From: Paracoccaceae bacterium
GTDB lineage: Bacteria; Pseudomonadota; Alphaproteobacteria; Rhodobacterales; Rhodobacteraceae
Length of the DNA stretch: 64,000 nucleotides
Reading direction: 5' to 3'
Assembly: GCA_030148225.1 (NCBI GenBank)
Contig: JASBTX010000029.1
Coordinates: 1 to 64,000 of the forward strand
Shown piece by piece: positions 1 to 15,339 of the stretch (the stretch's first letter is position 1; each line of letters opens with the position of its first letter). Below the pieces are notes generated by a model. That model had not been told where the DNA came from, searched no databases, and saw only the letters and a list, made by a program, of their open reading frames with translations. The position numbers and the translations under genes are program-made.

Positions 1-315
<315 letters not shown>

Positions 316-338
316 TCAGACCCGCCCATTGACGGCTG

Positions 339-4475
<4,137 letters not shown>

Positions 4476-4650
4476 CTGCTGCTTCACCTTCTTGTCATTC
4501 GCGGGCACATCCGGCTGGGCATCCGGCTGCACCGCTCACGAAATCGGGGGTCCGGTCAATACCTGCCGCCCGTCCCACCGCGCGGCTCCCGACCGTTGAA
4601 CCTTCCCTAAAAAGCGCTGTTCACGACGGCACTTGTTAAGACAGGTTCGA

Positions 4651-4677
4651 CCGGGACCGGTAAATTACCGATCCCGG
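4651..4677 (-). promoter_or_regulatory. rplL-rpoB intergenic hairpin (attenuator or processing site)
   Basis: An 11-bp stem with one internal mismatch (CCGGGACCGGT / ACCGATCCCGG) and a 5-nt loop sits in the 238-nt gap between rplL and rpoB. No T-run follows on the minus strand, so it is not a full terminator. By analogy with the rplL-rpoB spacer of other bacteria, which holds a partial terminator and an RNase III site, it may tune polymerase subunit synthesis relative to L7/L12. That role is inferred. Confidence 0.45.
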
Positions 4678-4713
4678 CCAAATTTGTTGCTCCGGGCGTC
4701 TGCCCGGCGCCGA

Positions 4714-5097
4714 TTACTTCAGTTCGACTTCGGCGCCAGCTGCTTCCAGCTTGCCCTTGATCTCTTCTGCTTCGGCTTTGTCCACGCCTTCCTTGACGGC
4801 TTTGCCGCCCGCTTCGACGAGGTCTTTTGCTTCTTTCAGGCCCAGGCCGGTGATGCCGCGAACCTCTTTGATAACCGCGATTTTCTGTGCGCCGGCGCTA
4901 ACCAGAACAACGTCAAATTCGGTTTTCTCTTCTTCGGCCGCACCGCCGGCGTCACCGGCAGCTGGTCCAGCCATCATCACTGCGCCGCCTGCTGCGGGCT
5001 CGATGCCATACTCGTCCTTGAGGATGGTTTTCAGTTCTTGTGCCTCGAGAAGGGTCAGACCCACGATCTCTTCAGCCAGTTTCTTCAGATCAGCCAT
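4714..5097 (-). CDS. rplL: 50S ribosomal protein L7/L12
   Basis: Stalk protein of the large ribosomal subunit that binds translation GTPases. The 127 residues have the expected parts: an N-terminal dimerisation segment ([21 protein letters not shown]), an Ala/Gly-rich hinge at about 35-53, and the C-terminal globular domain ([30 protein letters not shown]). It follows rplJ by 72 nt and belongs to the rplJL-rpoBC unit. Confidence 0.98.
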   Translation of the reverse strand: MADLKKLAEEIVGLTLLEAQELKTILKDEYGIEPAAGGAVMMAGPAAGDAGGAAEEEKTEFDVVLVSAGAQKIAVIKEVRGITGLGLKEAKDLVEAGGKAVKEGVDKAEAEEIKGKLEAAGAEVELK

Positions 5098-5169
5098 TAT
5101 ACTGTTTCCGTTTCCTTAGATGTGTTCCAACGTCCTGGGTTCAAGCCCACGCCGGTCCCATAAGTTGCT

Positions 5170-5685
5170 CTAGGCAGCCGCCTTGTCTTCGATGGTCGAC
5201 AAGATGCCCGCGATGTTCGAAGCCGGTGCGCCAATGGCCCCCGCGATGTTCGAGGCCGGTGCTCCGATACAGCCAACGATCGACGCGATAAGTTCTTCGC
5301 GCGATGGCATTTTCGAAACGGCCACGACACCGTCAGCGTCCAACGCGTTCTCACCCATTGCCCCGCCAAGGATTTCAAGTTTCTTGTTGTCCTTGGCAAA
5401 GTCGACGACAACCTTGGCTGCCGCGACGGGGTCTTCCGAATAGGAAAGAACGGTCATGCCCGTCAGGTACGCAGTCATGCTTTCGCATGGCTTTCCTTCC
5501 AGGGCGATCTTGGCGAGCCGGTTCTTGGCGACGCGAACGGAACCACCGGCATCACGCATGCGTGCCCGCAGATCCTGCATCTCTGCAACTGTGAGACCCG
5601 CGTAGTGGCTCACGACCACGACGCCAGAGCTTTCAAAGATCTGGCCGAGTTCTTCGACCACTTTCTCTTTTTGCGCTCTATCCAC
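5170..5685 (-). CDS. rplJ: 50S ribosomal protein L10
   Basis: Base of the L7/L12 stalk, 171 residues. The N-terminus ([20 protein letters not shown]) and the R-V-A-K-N-R-L segment match the L10 family. The C-terminal helix that binds L12 dimers contains a near-perfect tandem duplication of an 11-residue unit ([11 protein letters not shown] then [11 protein letters not shown]), encoded by a 33-nt tandem repeat; from memory this also occurs in related Rhodobacterales, so it is not treated as an anomaly. It is the first gene of the minus-strand unit and is preceded by a structured leader. Confidence 0.98.
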   Translation of the reverse strand: MDRAQKEKVVEELGQIFESSGVVVVSHYAGLTVAEMQDLRARMRDAGGSVRVAKNRLAKIALEGKPCESMTAYLTGMTVLSYSEDPVAAAKVVVDFAKDNKKLEILGGAMGENALDADGVVAVSKMPSREELIASIVGCIGAPASNIAGAIGAPASNIAGILSTIEDKAAA

Positions 5686-5703
5686 AGATTCACTCCAAAT
5701 TAT

Positions 5704-5798
5704 GGAGGGTGTGACCCCTCCGGCTCAACTTAGCCGGCACCTCAAGGTCCCGGCCTCGGGTCCTTACGGGTCCTCAACAAGTCGCCCCTCAGGACCCG
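5704..5798 (-). promoter_or_regulatory. rplJ 5' leader with three hairpins (candidate L10 autoregulatory leader)
   Basis: Directly upstream of rplJ are three inverted repeats: GGAGGG/CCCTCC (5704-5709 with 5716-5721), CCGGCT/AGCCGG (5720-5725 with 5732-5737) and the 8-bp CGGGTCCT/AGGACCCG (5767-5774 with 5791-5798). The first two share two bases, so they cannot both form fully. Many bacteria autoregulate rplJL by binding of L10-L12 to the mRNA leader; position and structure fit that role here, but no L10 kink-turn motif was verified. Confidence 0.45.
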
Positions 5799-6197
5799 TT
5801 TCAGGGTCCGGAAGATAAAACTGATCGTTCCCGTCTCTGGCAGGAATTATGAGCTGCTGCTCACCCACCGTCTCGGACGAATAATGGCCCACACGAATCC
5901 TCATGCAGGCCAATACCGGCGCGTATAGGAGTGATTTTGGCCAAGCGCAAGTGCTGGCCGGGCAAAAATCGAAATTTTGCCGCCGCAAATCAGAATATCG
6001 GAAACAGCCGCCAAGGGCAGGTGTTCCCGGCCTGTTGATCCTTGCAGATGTTCGTCGGGCTGCCAACCCATTTCGTGTTATCGTCCGAAAGGCCGACCGG
6101 GGGTGACAGCGATCAATGAAATCGGCGCCGAAACGCAAAAACCGCTGGCGCGGGCTTGATTCCGGATGCATTCCCCCGTAGGTCCGGAACCGGTCTT
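5799..6197. other. Divergent intergenic region between rplJ and tRNA-Trp
   Basis: About 400 bp with no credible gene; the short open frames here have no family resemblance and no good ribosome binding site. It must hold the promoters for the minus-strand rplJL-rpoBC unit and for the plus-strand tRNA-Trp unit. I could not pick out convincing -35/-10 pairs. Confidence 0.6.
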
Positions 6198-6273
6198 AGG
6201 GGTTTAGCTCAGTTGGTAGAGCATCGGTCTCCAAAACCGAGGGTCGTGGGTTCGAGTCCCTCAGCCCCTGCCA
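6198..6273 (+). tRNA. tRNA-Trp (CCA anticodon)
   Basis: A 76-nt cloverleaf with encoded CCA end. Acceptor stem AGGGGTT pairs with AGCCCCT (one G-T), the D-arm reads TAGCTCAGTTGGTAGAGCA, the anticodon stem-loop is TCGGT-CTCCAAA-ACCGA giving anticodon CCA, and the T-arm holds GGTTCGAGTCC. A tRNA-Trp just ahead of secE-nusG is a common proteobacterial arrangement, here interrupted by one gene. Confidence 0.98.
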
Positions 6274-6321
6274 GGACCCGAAGCAAGAGGAATTGCAGTC
6301 CTGTCTGCCGCACTGAAAGAC

Positions 6322-7215
6322 GTGATCCTGCATATCGGGGCACACAAGACCGCAACGACCCACCTGCAACGCTCACTCGAACGCCAGCAGCGCGAAATCA
6401 GGGAACGCGGCATTGCCTGCCTGATCGCCCGGAAAATCCGCCGTCCCGACCGCATATTCGCGCCCCTCTTCCGGCCCGAAGGCTCGACCCAGCGCAAGGC
6501 CAAGGCGCTGGAGAGGTTCCGTGAACAAATTAAGGGCGCGACCAAACTGGTGATGTCCGAGGAAAATATTTCAGGTTCGTTCCGCGACGGGGTCGAGAAC
6601 TATCGTCACGGCATGTATCCGCACGCGACCGAGCGGATTTCTTTTTTCCTGACCAAGGCCGATCTGAACAATGTCACGCTGATGATGTCGGTGCGGGATC
6701 CGGCGGCCTTCCTGTCTTCGGCCTATTCGGAAATGCTCAGATCCGGCCGGTGGATGACCTTTGAGCATTTCGTGGAAAAGGTCGATTTCTCACGCCCGGC
6801 ATGGCTGCCGCAAATTCAGGGGCTGACGGGGCTGAACCGTGTCCGGCGCATTATCGTCTGGCGATACGAGGATTATCACGACATCTTTGACCAGATCATC
6901 GTCGCCCTCTTGGGGCCAGAGTTCCGCGAGACCCTTTTGCCGACACCCAAAACCATCCGGCCCGGCTATAGCCGCGAAGTGGTCGAGGCGATCCTCGCGG
7001 AACACCAGAAAAACAGAATACCCGAGCGCGAGGACCGCATCACCTTTGCCCGCGAGACAGAAGAGCGTATCTCTCAGCGCTCTGACCTGACCCGCCCGGC
7101 CTATTGGCCCGCTGATGCGCTGGCGGCGGCGGCGGTGTCATACCAACGCGAAATCGAACAGATCGTCGACCTGCCCAAGGTGCACATGCTGCGACCGGAC
7201 CCCGCGCGAACGTGA
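6322..7215 (+). CDS. Sulfotransferase-like protein
   Basis: A protein of about 297 residues. The N-terminus (LHIGAHKTATTHLQ, residues 3-16) resembles the 5'-phosphosulfate-binding loop of sulfotransferases that use PAPS, and similar K-T-A/G-T-T motifs start many bacterial sulfotransferase-like proteins of surface polysaccharide loci. No signal peptide is seen. The start is a GTG without a clear ribosome binding site; CTG at 6301 is an in-frame alternative. It sits between tRNA-Trp and secE, a spot usually without a gene. The acceptor substrate cannot be told, and catalysis is inferred from the loop only. Confidence 0.6.
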   Translation: MILHIGAHKTATTHLQRSLERQQREIRERGIACLIARKIRRPDRIFAPLFRPEGSTQRKAKALERFREQIKGATKLVMSEENISGSFRDGVENYRHGMYPHATERISFFLTKADLNNVTLMMSVRDPAAFLSSAYSEMLRSGRWMTFEHFVEKVDFSRPAWLPQIQGLTGLNRVRRIIVWRYEDYHDIFDQIIVALLGPEFRETLLPTPKTIRPGYSREVVEAILAEHQKNRIPEREDRITFARETEERISQRSDLTRPAYWPADALAAAAVSYQREIEQIVDLPKVHMLRPDPART

Positions 7216-7228
7216 TACCCGCCGAGGC

Positions 7229-7257
7229 TTGTATTATCGCGGCGATATGCGTATCTG
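7229..7257 (+). promoter_or_regulatory. Candidate secE promoter
   Basis: TTGTAT (7229-7234) and TATCTG (7252-7257) are 17 bp apart, 26 nt upstream of the secE ATG. Position is good but both hexamers are only partial matches to the housekeeping consensus. It would separate secE-nusG expression from the gene upstream. Confidence 0.35.
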
Positions 7258-7282
7258 GCAGCCAACAGAGATCAGGTGACCC

Positions 7283-7480
7283 ATGGCAAAAGTGAATCCG
7301 CTGCAATTTCTGCAAGAAGTCCGCACCGAAGTCGGCAAGGTTGTCTGGCCCAACCGGCGCGAGGTTCTGCTGACCACCACAATGGTATTCGTGATGGCGT
7401 CGCTGACAGCGTTGTTCTTCTTTATCGTCGACTACTTTATCCGGTCGGGCCTGACGGCTGTGCTGGGCTATTTCGGCTGA
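7283..7480 (+). CDS. secE: Preprotein translocase subunit SecE
   Basis: Small SecYEG subunit with a single membrane span, 65 residues, typical of the short alphaproteobacterial form. The cytoplasmic amphipathic part (PLQFLQEVRTEVGKVVWPNRREV) carries the conserved K-V-x-W-P motif, followed by the hydrophobic segment at about 30-55. The ATG is preceded by AGGTGA. nusG follows after 183 nt. Confidence 0.96.
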   Translation: MAKVNPLQFLQEVRTEVGKVVWPNRREVLLTTTMVFVMASLTALFFFIVDYFIRSGLTAVLGYFG

Positions 7481-7663
7481 CCAAAGTTTAACCGCCAAAA
7501 GCCTTGAAATCAGGGCGTTCCGGCGCTACGAACCCGCTCACCTTCTGAAATGGCGTGCATCGATTCGAGTTGCACGCCGCTTTTTGTTGGGCAAGCGCGC
7601 AACAAGCGCCTGAAAAGAATGAATGTTCCGGCAATTCCGGAAAAGGTTAAGGACAAGGGCAAG

Positions 7664-8197
7664 ATGGCCAAGCGGTGGTACTCGGTTAGCGTTCTCTCGA
7701 ATTTTGAGAAGAAGATCGCCGAACAGATCAGAACTTCGGTTGTCGAAGCGGGCCTGGAAGATGAAATCGAAGAGGTGCTTGTCCCGACCGAAGACGTGAT
7801 CGAGGTGCGTCGCGGCAAGAAAGTGACCGTCGAGCGCCGTTTCATGCCGGGCTATGTGCTTGTGCGGATGGAAATGACCGATCAGGGCTATCACCTGATC
7901 AACTCGATTAACCGTGTGACAGGTTTTCTGGGTCCGCAGGGCCGCCCGATGCCCATGCGCGACGCCGAGGTCAATCAGATCCTGAACCGCGTCGAAGAGG
8001 GCGAGGCCGCGCCACGCACCCTGATCCATTTCGACATCGGCGAAAAGGTCAAGGTCAATGGCGGCCCGTTCGAGGGCTTTGACGGCATGGTCGAAGAGGT
8101 CGACGAGGAAAATGAGCGCCTGAAGGTGACCGTATCGATTTTTGGCCGGGCAACACCGGTCGAACTGGAATTCACCGAAGTCTCGAAAGAGGGCTGA
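7664..8197 (+). CDS. nusG: Transcription termination/antitermination protein NusG
   Basis: Elongation factor that binds RNA polymerase and couples it to Rho or to ribosomes. From the chosen ATG it has 177 residues: an NGN domain starting KRWYSVSVLSNFEKKIAEQI, including PGYVLVRMEMTD and RVTGFLG, then the C-terminal KOW domain (EKVKVNGGPFEGFDGMVEEVD). The frame is open back to 7550, but those 38 residues have no family counterpart, whereas the ATG at 7664 begins the standard N-terminus with AAGGGCAAG just upstream. Confidence 0.97.
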   Translation: MAKRWYSVSVLSNFEKKIAEQIRTSVVEAGLEDEIEEVLVPTEDVIEVRRGKKVTVERRFMPGYVLVRMEMTDQGYHLINSINRVTGFLGPQGRPMPMRDAEVNQILNRVEEGEAAPRTLIHFDIGEKVKVNGGPFEGFDGMVEEVDEENERLKVTVSIFGRATPVELEFTEVSKEG

Positions 8198-8203
8198 GGG
8201 AAT

Positions 8204-8223
8204 GGCCGGGCCACGGCCCGGTC
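8204..8223 (+). promoter_or_regulatory. nusG-rplK intergenic GC hairpin
   Basis: A compact hairpin, CCGGGC / GCCCGG with a CACG tetraloop, extendable by two pairs, begins 6 nt after the nusG stop. No T-run follows, so it may be a partial terminator, a processing signal or 3'-end protection. Confidence 0.35.
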
Positions 8224-8276
8224 AAAACGTGGGAGGAACGCGGGCGCGCCCGTCAGACCGGACCACGGCAACCATA

Positions 8277-8300
8277 ATCCGGGAATCGCGATTTCCGGAT
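8277..8300 (+). promoter_or_regulatory. rplK leader hairpin (candidate L1 target)
   Basis: A 24-nt near-perfect palindrome (ATCCGGGAATCG / CGATTTCCGGAT, one mismatch) ends 20 nt before the rplK ATG and just upstream of its ribosome binding site (AAAGGAGAGG). In many bacteria L1 represses the rplKA mRNA by binding a leader structure that imitates its 23S site. Location and structure fit; the L1 consensus itself was not verified. Confidence 0.4.
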
Positions 8301-8320
8301 GTTGAAAAAGGAGAGGCCAC

Positions 8321-8749
8321 ATGGCCAAGAAAGTCGCTGGCACGATGAAGCTGCAGGTTCCTGCAGGTCAAGCCAACCCATCACCCCCCGTCGGCCCTGC
8401 ACTGGGTCAGCGCGGCATCAACATCATGGAGTTCTGCAAGGCATTCAACGCCAAGACGCAGGAGCTGGAGCCGGGCGCACCCTGCCCCACCGTGATCACC
8501 TATTATCAGGACAAGTCCTTTTCCATGGACATCAAGACGCCGCCCGCGTCCTATTTCCTGAAAAAGGCGGCCAAGCTGAAATCCGGGGCCAACAACCCGT
8601 CGCGCGAAGTTGCCGGCACGGTAACTGCCGCTCAGGTCAAGGAAATCGCCGAAGCGAAAATGAAAGACCTGAATGCAAACGACATCGAAGGCGCAATGCA
8701 GATCATTCTGGGTTCCGCACGTTCGATGGGCATCGAGGTGAAAGGGTAA
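8321..8749 (+). CDS. rplK: 50S ribosomal protein L11
   Basis: Ribosomal protein of the GTPase-associated centre, 142 residues. Family features: the N-terminal proline-rich part ([29 protein letters not shown]) and the C-terminal rRNA-binding domain ([21 protein letters not shown]). A strong ribosome binding site (AAAGGAGAGG) precedes the ATG. rplA begins 3 nt after the stop. Confidence 0.98.
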   Translation: MAKKVAGTMKLQVPAGQANPSPPVGPALGQRGINIMEFCKAFNAKTQELEPGAPCPTVITYYQDKSFSMDIKTPPASYFLKKAAKLKSGANNPSREVAGTVTAAQVKEIAEAKMKDLNANDIEGAMQIILGSARSMGIEVKG

Positions 8750-8752
8750 GTC

Positions 8753-9451
8753 ATGGCCAAGCTTGGAAAACGCACCAAATCCGCCCGCGAGGCTTTTGCC
8801 GGCAAATCTGATCTGACCGTCGAAGAGGCGGTGTCGCTGATCAAGGGCAATGCCAACGCGAAATTCGATGAAACGGTCGAAATCGCCATGAACCTCGGCG
8901 TTGATACCCGTCACGCCGACCAGATGGTTCGCGGTGTCGTCGGTCTGCCAAATGGCACCGGTAAAACCGTACGCGTCGCTGTCTTTGCGCGCGGCCCCAA
9001 GGCAGAAGAAGCCCAGGCCGCAGGCGCAGATATCGTCGGCGCCGAAGATCTGATGGAAACCGTTCAGGGCGGCACGATCGAGTTTGACCGCTGCATTGCG
9101 ACGCCCGACATGATGCCGATCGTCGGTCGTCTGGGCAAGGTTCTGGGCCCACGCAACCTGATGCCCAACCCCAAGGTTGGCACGGTCACCATGGATGTCG
9201 CGGATGCCGTCAAGGCCGCCAAGGGTGGTGAGGTTCAGTTCCGCGCCGAAAAAGGTGGCGTCGTGCATGCGGGCGTTGGCAAGGTTTCCTTCGACGAAGC
9301 CAAGCTGACCGAGAATGTCCGTGCATTTGTCAGCGCCGTGTCCAAGGCCAAGCCATCGGGCGCCAAGGGCGCTTATATGAAAAAGGTCGTGCTCAGCTCT
9401 ACCATGGGGCCGGGCGTTACGGTCAATATCGACAACGCCAACGGCAACTAG
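8753..9451 (+). CDS. rplA: 50S ribosomal protein L1
   Basis: Ribosomal stalk protein and likely translational repressor of its own operon, 232 residues, the usual length. Visible family motifs are the segment ending in [26 protein letters not shown] and the C-terminal [13 protein letters not shown]. It is the last gene of the secE-nusG-rplK-rplA run and is followed by a good terminator. rplJ, its usual downstream neighbour, lies about 4 kb away on the opposite strand. Confidence 0.98.
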   Translation: MAKLGKRTKSAREAFAGKSDLTVEEAVSLIKGNANAKFDETVEIAMNLGVDTRHADQMVRGVVGLPNGTGKTVRVAVFARGPKAEEAQAAGADIVGAEDLMETVQGGTIEFDRCIATPDMMPIVGRLGKVLGPRNLMPNPKVGTVTMDVADAVKAAKGGEVQFRAEKGGVVHAGVGKVSFDEAKLTENVRAFVSAVSKAKPSGAKGAYMKKVVLSSTMGPGVTVNIDNANGN

Positions 9452-9472
9452 AACTGTCCAGCACTGAAATTC

Positions 9473-9507
9473 AAAGCCCCGGCGCGCAATCGCCGGGGCT
9501 TTTCTGT
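9473..9507 (+). terminator. Rho-independent terminator after rplA
   Basis: A 10-bp perfect stem, AGCCCCGGCG (9475-9484) and CGCCGGGGCT (9491-9500), with a 6-nt loop, followed by TTTCTGTTT. It lies 21 nt past the rplA stop and ends the secE-nusG-rplKA run. The upstream AAA lets it act weakly on the converging minus-strand gene as well. Confidence 0.85.
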
Positions 9508-9524
9508 TTCGCCCGGTGACGGTT

Positions 9525-10553
9525 CTATTTCAGCCGGGGCTTTGTGCGTGAAAATCGGGGGGCCGGTGCGGGCTGTCGCCAGCCTTCATGCTCGACAAAT
9601 CCGGATCGCGCGGTGATATGCGGATGCGCATGCGCCTCCCAGAATGGCAGGACAGGCGCGAAACAGGCATCGCTCCCCTCCAGCAGTTCACACCATTCAG
9701 ACTGGGTCTTGGTCCGGAACAGTGCCGCCAGTTCAGCCTTTTTCGCCGGCCAGTCCGCGGGCTTGTCGTGGCTTTCCATCCAGTCTGCGGGCAGCCCCGT
9801 GATGTCCAGAAACACCTGCATGAACTGAGGTTCAAGCGCACCCAGCGTGATGAATTTCCCGTCTGCGGTCTCATAAGCACCATAGAAATGCGCGGCACCA
9901 TCCAGCCAGTTCTGCCCGCGCGGATCGGACCAGAGACCATTGGCCCGAAACGAATGAAACATCGTCATGAGGATCGACGCCCCATCGATCATGGCGGCAT
10001 CGACAACCTGCCCCTGCCCCGAGTTGCGCGCCTCATAAAGCGCACAGACCACACCAAATGCCAGAAACATGCCACCGCCGCCAAAATCACCGATCAGGTT
10101 CAGCGGCACCTGTGGTGGCCTGTCATCCGGACCGATGGGATAAAGCGCCCCTGCAAGGGCGATATAGTTCAGATCATGCCCTGCCGCCTCTGCCAGCGGC
10201 CCCTCCTGCCCCCAACCGGTCATGCGGCCATAAACCAGCCGCGGGTTTGACCGGGCGCATACCTCAGGGCCAAGGCCCAACCGCTCCATCACACCCGGGC
10301 GAAACCCCTCGATCAGGGCATCGGCATCCCTGATCAGATCGGCAACTTGGGCCCGGCCATCATCGGATTTGACATCGATCTGACGGATCGTTTTGCCGCG
10401 CCGGAAAAAGTCGGGCGCCATGTCAAGCGTACCGCCGCCCGGACGCTCGATCGCGATCACCTCGGCACCCATATCGGCCAGCATCATCCCGGCAAACGGA
10501 CAGGGGCCAAGCCCGATCATTTCTATCACACGCACGCCGGTAAGGGGGCCCAT
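9525..10553 (-). CDS. Alpha-methylacyl-CoA racemase (CaiB/BaiF family)
   Basis: Family III CoA-dependent enzyme predicted to epimerise 2-methylacyl-CoA thioesters. With the start at the ATG at 10551-10553 it has 342 residues, and the three active-site residues known from the Mycobacterium tuberculosis racemase MCR fall at the same numbers: H126 (GHDLNY), D156 (IGDFGGG) and E241 (LGALEPQ). That match also argues against the longer frame to 10643. It is divergent from the class III alcohol dehydrogenase, 110 nt away. A CoA transferase role is possible in this family, but the racemase motif set is clear. Confidence 0.85.
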   Translation of the reverse strand: MGPLTGVRVIEMIGLGPCPFAGMMLADMGAEVIAIERPGGGTLDMAPDFFRRGKTIRQIDVKSDDGRAQVADLIRDADALIEGFRPGVMERLGLGPEVCARSNPRLVYGRMTGWGQEGPLAEAAGHDLNYIALAGALYPIGPDDRPPQVPLNLIGDFGGGGMFLAFGVVCALYEARNSGQGQVVDAAMIDGASILMTMFHSFRANGLWSDPRGQNWLDGAAHFYGAYETADGKFITLGALEPQFMQVFLDITGLPADWMESHDKPADWPAKKAELAALFRTKTQSEWCELLEGSDACFAPVLPFWEAHAHPHITARSGFVEHEGWRQPAPAPRFSRTKPRLK

Positions 10554-10663
10554 AGTGGCTATCCTCAAGCAACTGACATCAAAATTGTCGGCGCTGTTCA
10601 AAATCATTGCAAGGTGAACCTGTTTCCCCCAATCTCCGACCAAACATTACTGGGAGAGTGCAT

Positions 10664-11776
10664 ATGAAAACCCGCGCAGCCGTCGCGACCGCCGCAGGCA
10701 AACCGCTTGAGATCATGGATGTAAATCTGGACGGCCCACGGGCCGGCGAGGTTCTGGTCGAAATCAAGGCCACCGGCATTTGCCACACCGACGAATTCAC
10801 ACTGTCAGGTGCCGATCCCGAGGGGATGTTTCCCGCCATTCTGGGGCACGAAGGCGCCGGTGTCGTCATGGAGGTCGGCGAAGGCGTGACCAGCCTGAAA
10901 CCCGGCGATCATGTCATTCCGCTTTATACGCCCGAATGTCGCGAGTGCGAATATTGCCTGAACCCCAAGACCAACCTCTGCCAGTCGATCCGCGTGACGC
11001 AGGGCCAGGGCCTGATGCCCGACGGCACCTCGCGTTTCACGACGCTGGATGGCGATCCCATCCTGCACTACATGGGCTGTTCGACATTTTCCAACCACAC
11101 CGTCCTGCCGGAAATCGCGCTGGCCAAGGTGCGCGAGGACGCACCGTTCGACAAGATCTGCTATATCGGTTGCGGCGTCACGACCGGGATCGGTGCCGTG
11201 ATGAACACGGCCAAGGTTGAACAGGGCAGCCGTGCCATCGTGTTCGGTCTGGGTGGTATCGGGCTTAACGTGATTCAGGGCCTGCGCCTGGCCGGTGCCG
11301 ATCAGATTGTCGGCGTCGACCTGAACCCGTCCAAGGTCGCGATGGCGACAAAGTTTGGCATGACCGATTTCGTCAACCCGGCCGAGGTCGAAGGCGATCT
11401 CGTGCCCTATCTCGTCGATCTGACCAAGGGCGGGGCTGATTATACCTTTGACGCCACGGGCAATGTCGATGTGATGCGCGCGGCGCTGGAATCGGCGCAC
11501 AAGGGCTGGGGCGAAAGCGTGATCATCGGCGTTGCACCCGCCGGTGCCGAAATCTCGACACGCCCGTTTCAGCTTGTCACGGGCCGGGTGTGGCGCGGTA
11601 CGGCCTTTGGCGGCGCGCGCGGGCGCACCGATGTACCCCGCATCGTTGACTGGTACATGGATGGCAAGATCGAGATCGACCCGATGATCACGCACAGCCT
11701 GACACTGGACAACATCAACGAAGGCTTCGATCTGATGCATGCCGGTAAATCGATCCGGTCGGTCGTCGTCTACTGA
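10664..11776 (+). CDS. S-(hydroxymethyl)glutathione dehydrogenase / class III alcohol dehydrogenase
   Basis: Zinc medium-chain dehydrogenase that oxidises S-hydroxymethylglutathione formed from formaldehyde and glutathione, with NAD. The 370 residues from the ATG at 10664 carry the catalytic zinc ligands C40, H62 (GHEGAG) and C170 (YIGCGVTTG), the structural zinc cysteines C92, C95, C98 and C106, and a Rossmann motif ([10 protein letters not shown]). A GGGAGAG ribosome binding site precedes the chosen start; the frame opens earlier at 10607 without homology. Known names are frmA, flhA or adhI depending on species. Confidence 0.93.
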   Translation: MKTRAAVATAAGKPLEIMDVNLDGPRAGEVLVEIKATGICHTDEFTLSGADPEGMFPAILGHEGAGVVMEVGEGVTSLKPGDHVIPLYTPECRECEYCLNPKTNLCQSIRVTQGQGLMPDGTSRFTTLDGDPILHYMGCSTFSNHTVLPEIALAKVREDAPFDKICYIGCGVTTGIGAVMNTAKVEQGSRAIVFGLGGIGLNVIQGLRLAGADQIVGVDLNPSKVAMATKFGMTDFVNPAEVEGDLVPYLVDLTKGGADYTFDATGNVDVMRAALESAHKGWGESVIIGVAPAGAEISTRPFQLVTGRVWRGTAFGGARGRTDVPRIVDWYMDGKIEIDPMITHSLTLDNINEGFDLMHAGKSIRSVVVY

Positions 11777-11780
11777 GTTT

Positions 11781-11830
11781 GATCAGTTCGCTCTGATCGT
11801 TCCGGCGCGCAACTCCGATATGCGCGCCGG
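11781..11830. terminator. Two hairpins between convergent adh and carB
   Basis: GATCAG/CTGATC (11781-11786 with 11793-11798) and the stronger CCGGCGCGC/GCGCGCCGG (11802-11810 with 11822-11830) fill the space between the two convergent genes. Neither has a long T-run, so termination here may be inefficient or Rho-assisted. Either strand could use the second hairpin. Confidence 0.5.
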
Positions 11831-11845
11831 TCAGAATGTCCGAAT

Positions 11846-15220
<3,375 letters not shown>

Positions 15221-15339
15221 GAAACCCCCGGCGGCATCAGGCGCCAGACCGCCTGACGCGCAAATTGTCGTGGGTTATAGACATCGCGATGGGCGGCGCA
15301 AGGGGGGATCAGCCGCATTCCACCCCTGTTTCCGGGCGC

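Noticed and set aside
5213-5278. A 33-nt tandem repeat inside rplJ as a replication slippage event
   Set aside because: It encodes a repeated 11-residue unit in the L12-binding helix that, from memory, is also present in related L10 proteins, so it looks like a lineage feature rather than an anomaly.
6198-7282. A genomic island integrated at tRNA-Trp
   Set aside because: No integrase gene, no repeat of the tRNA 3' end downstream and only one cargo gene; an integrated element is not supported.
10554-10643. N-terminal extension of the CaiB/BaiF protein
   Set aside because: The catalytic residues have the numbers of the known racemase only if the ATG at 10553 is used, and the extra codons overlap the divergent promoter region.
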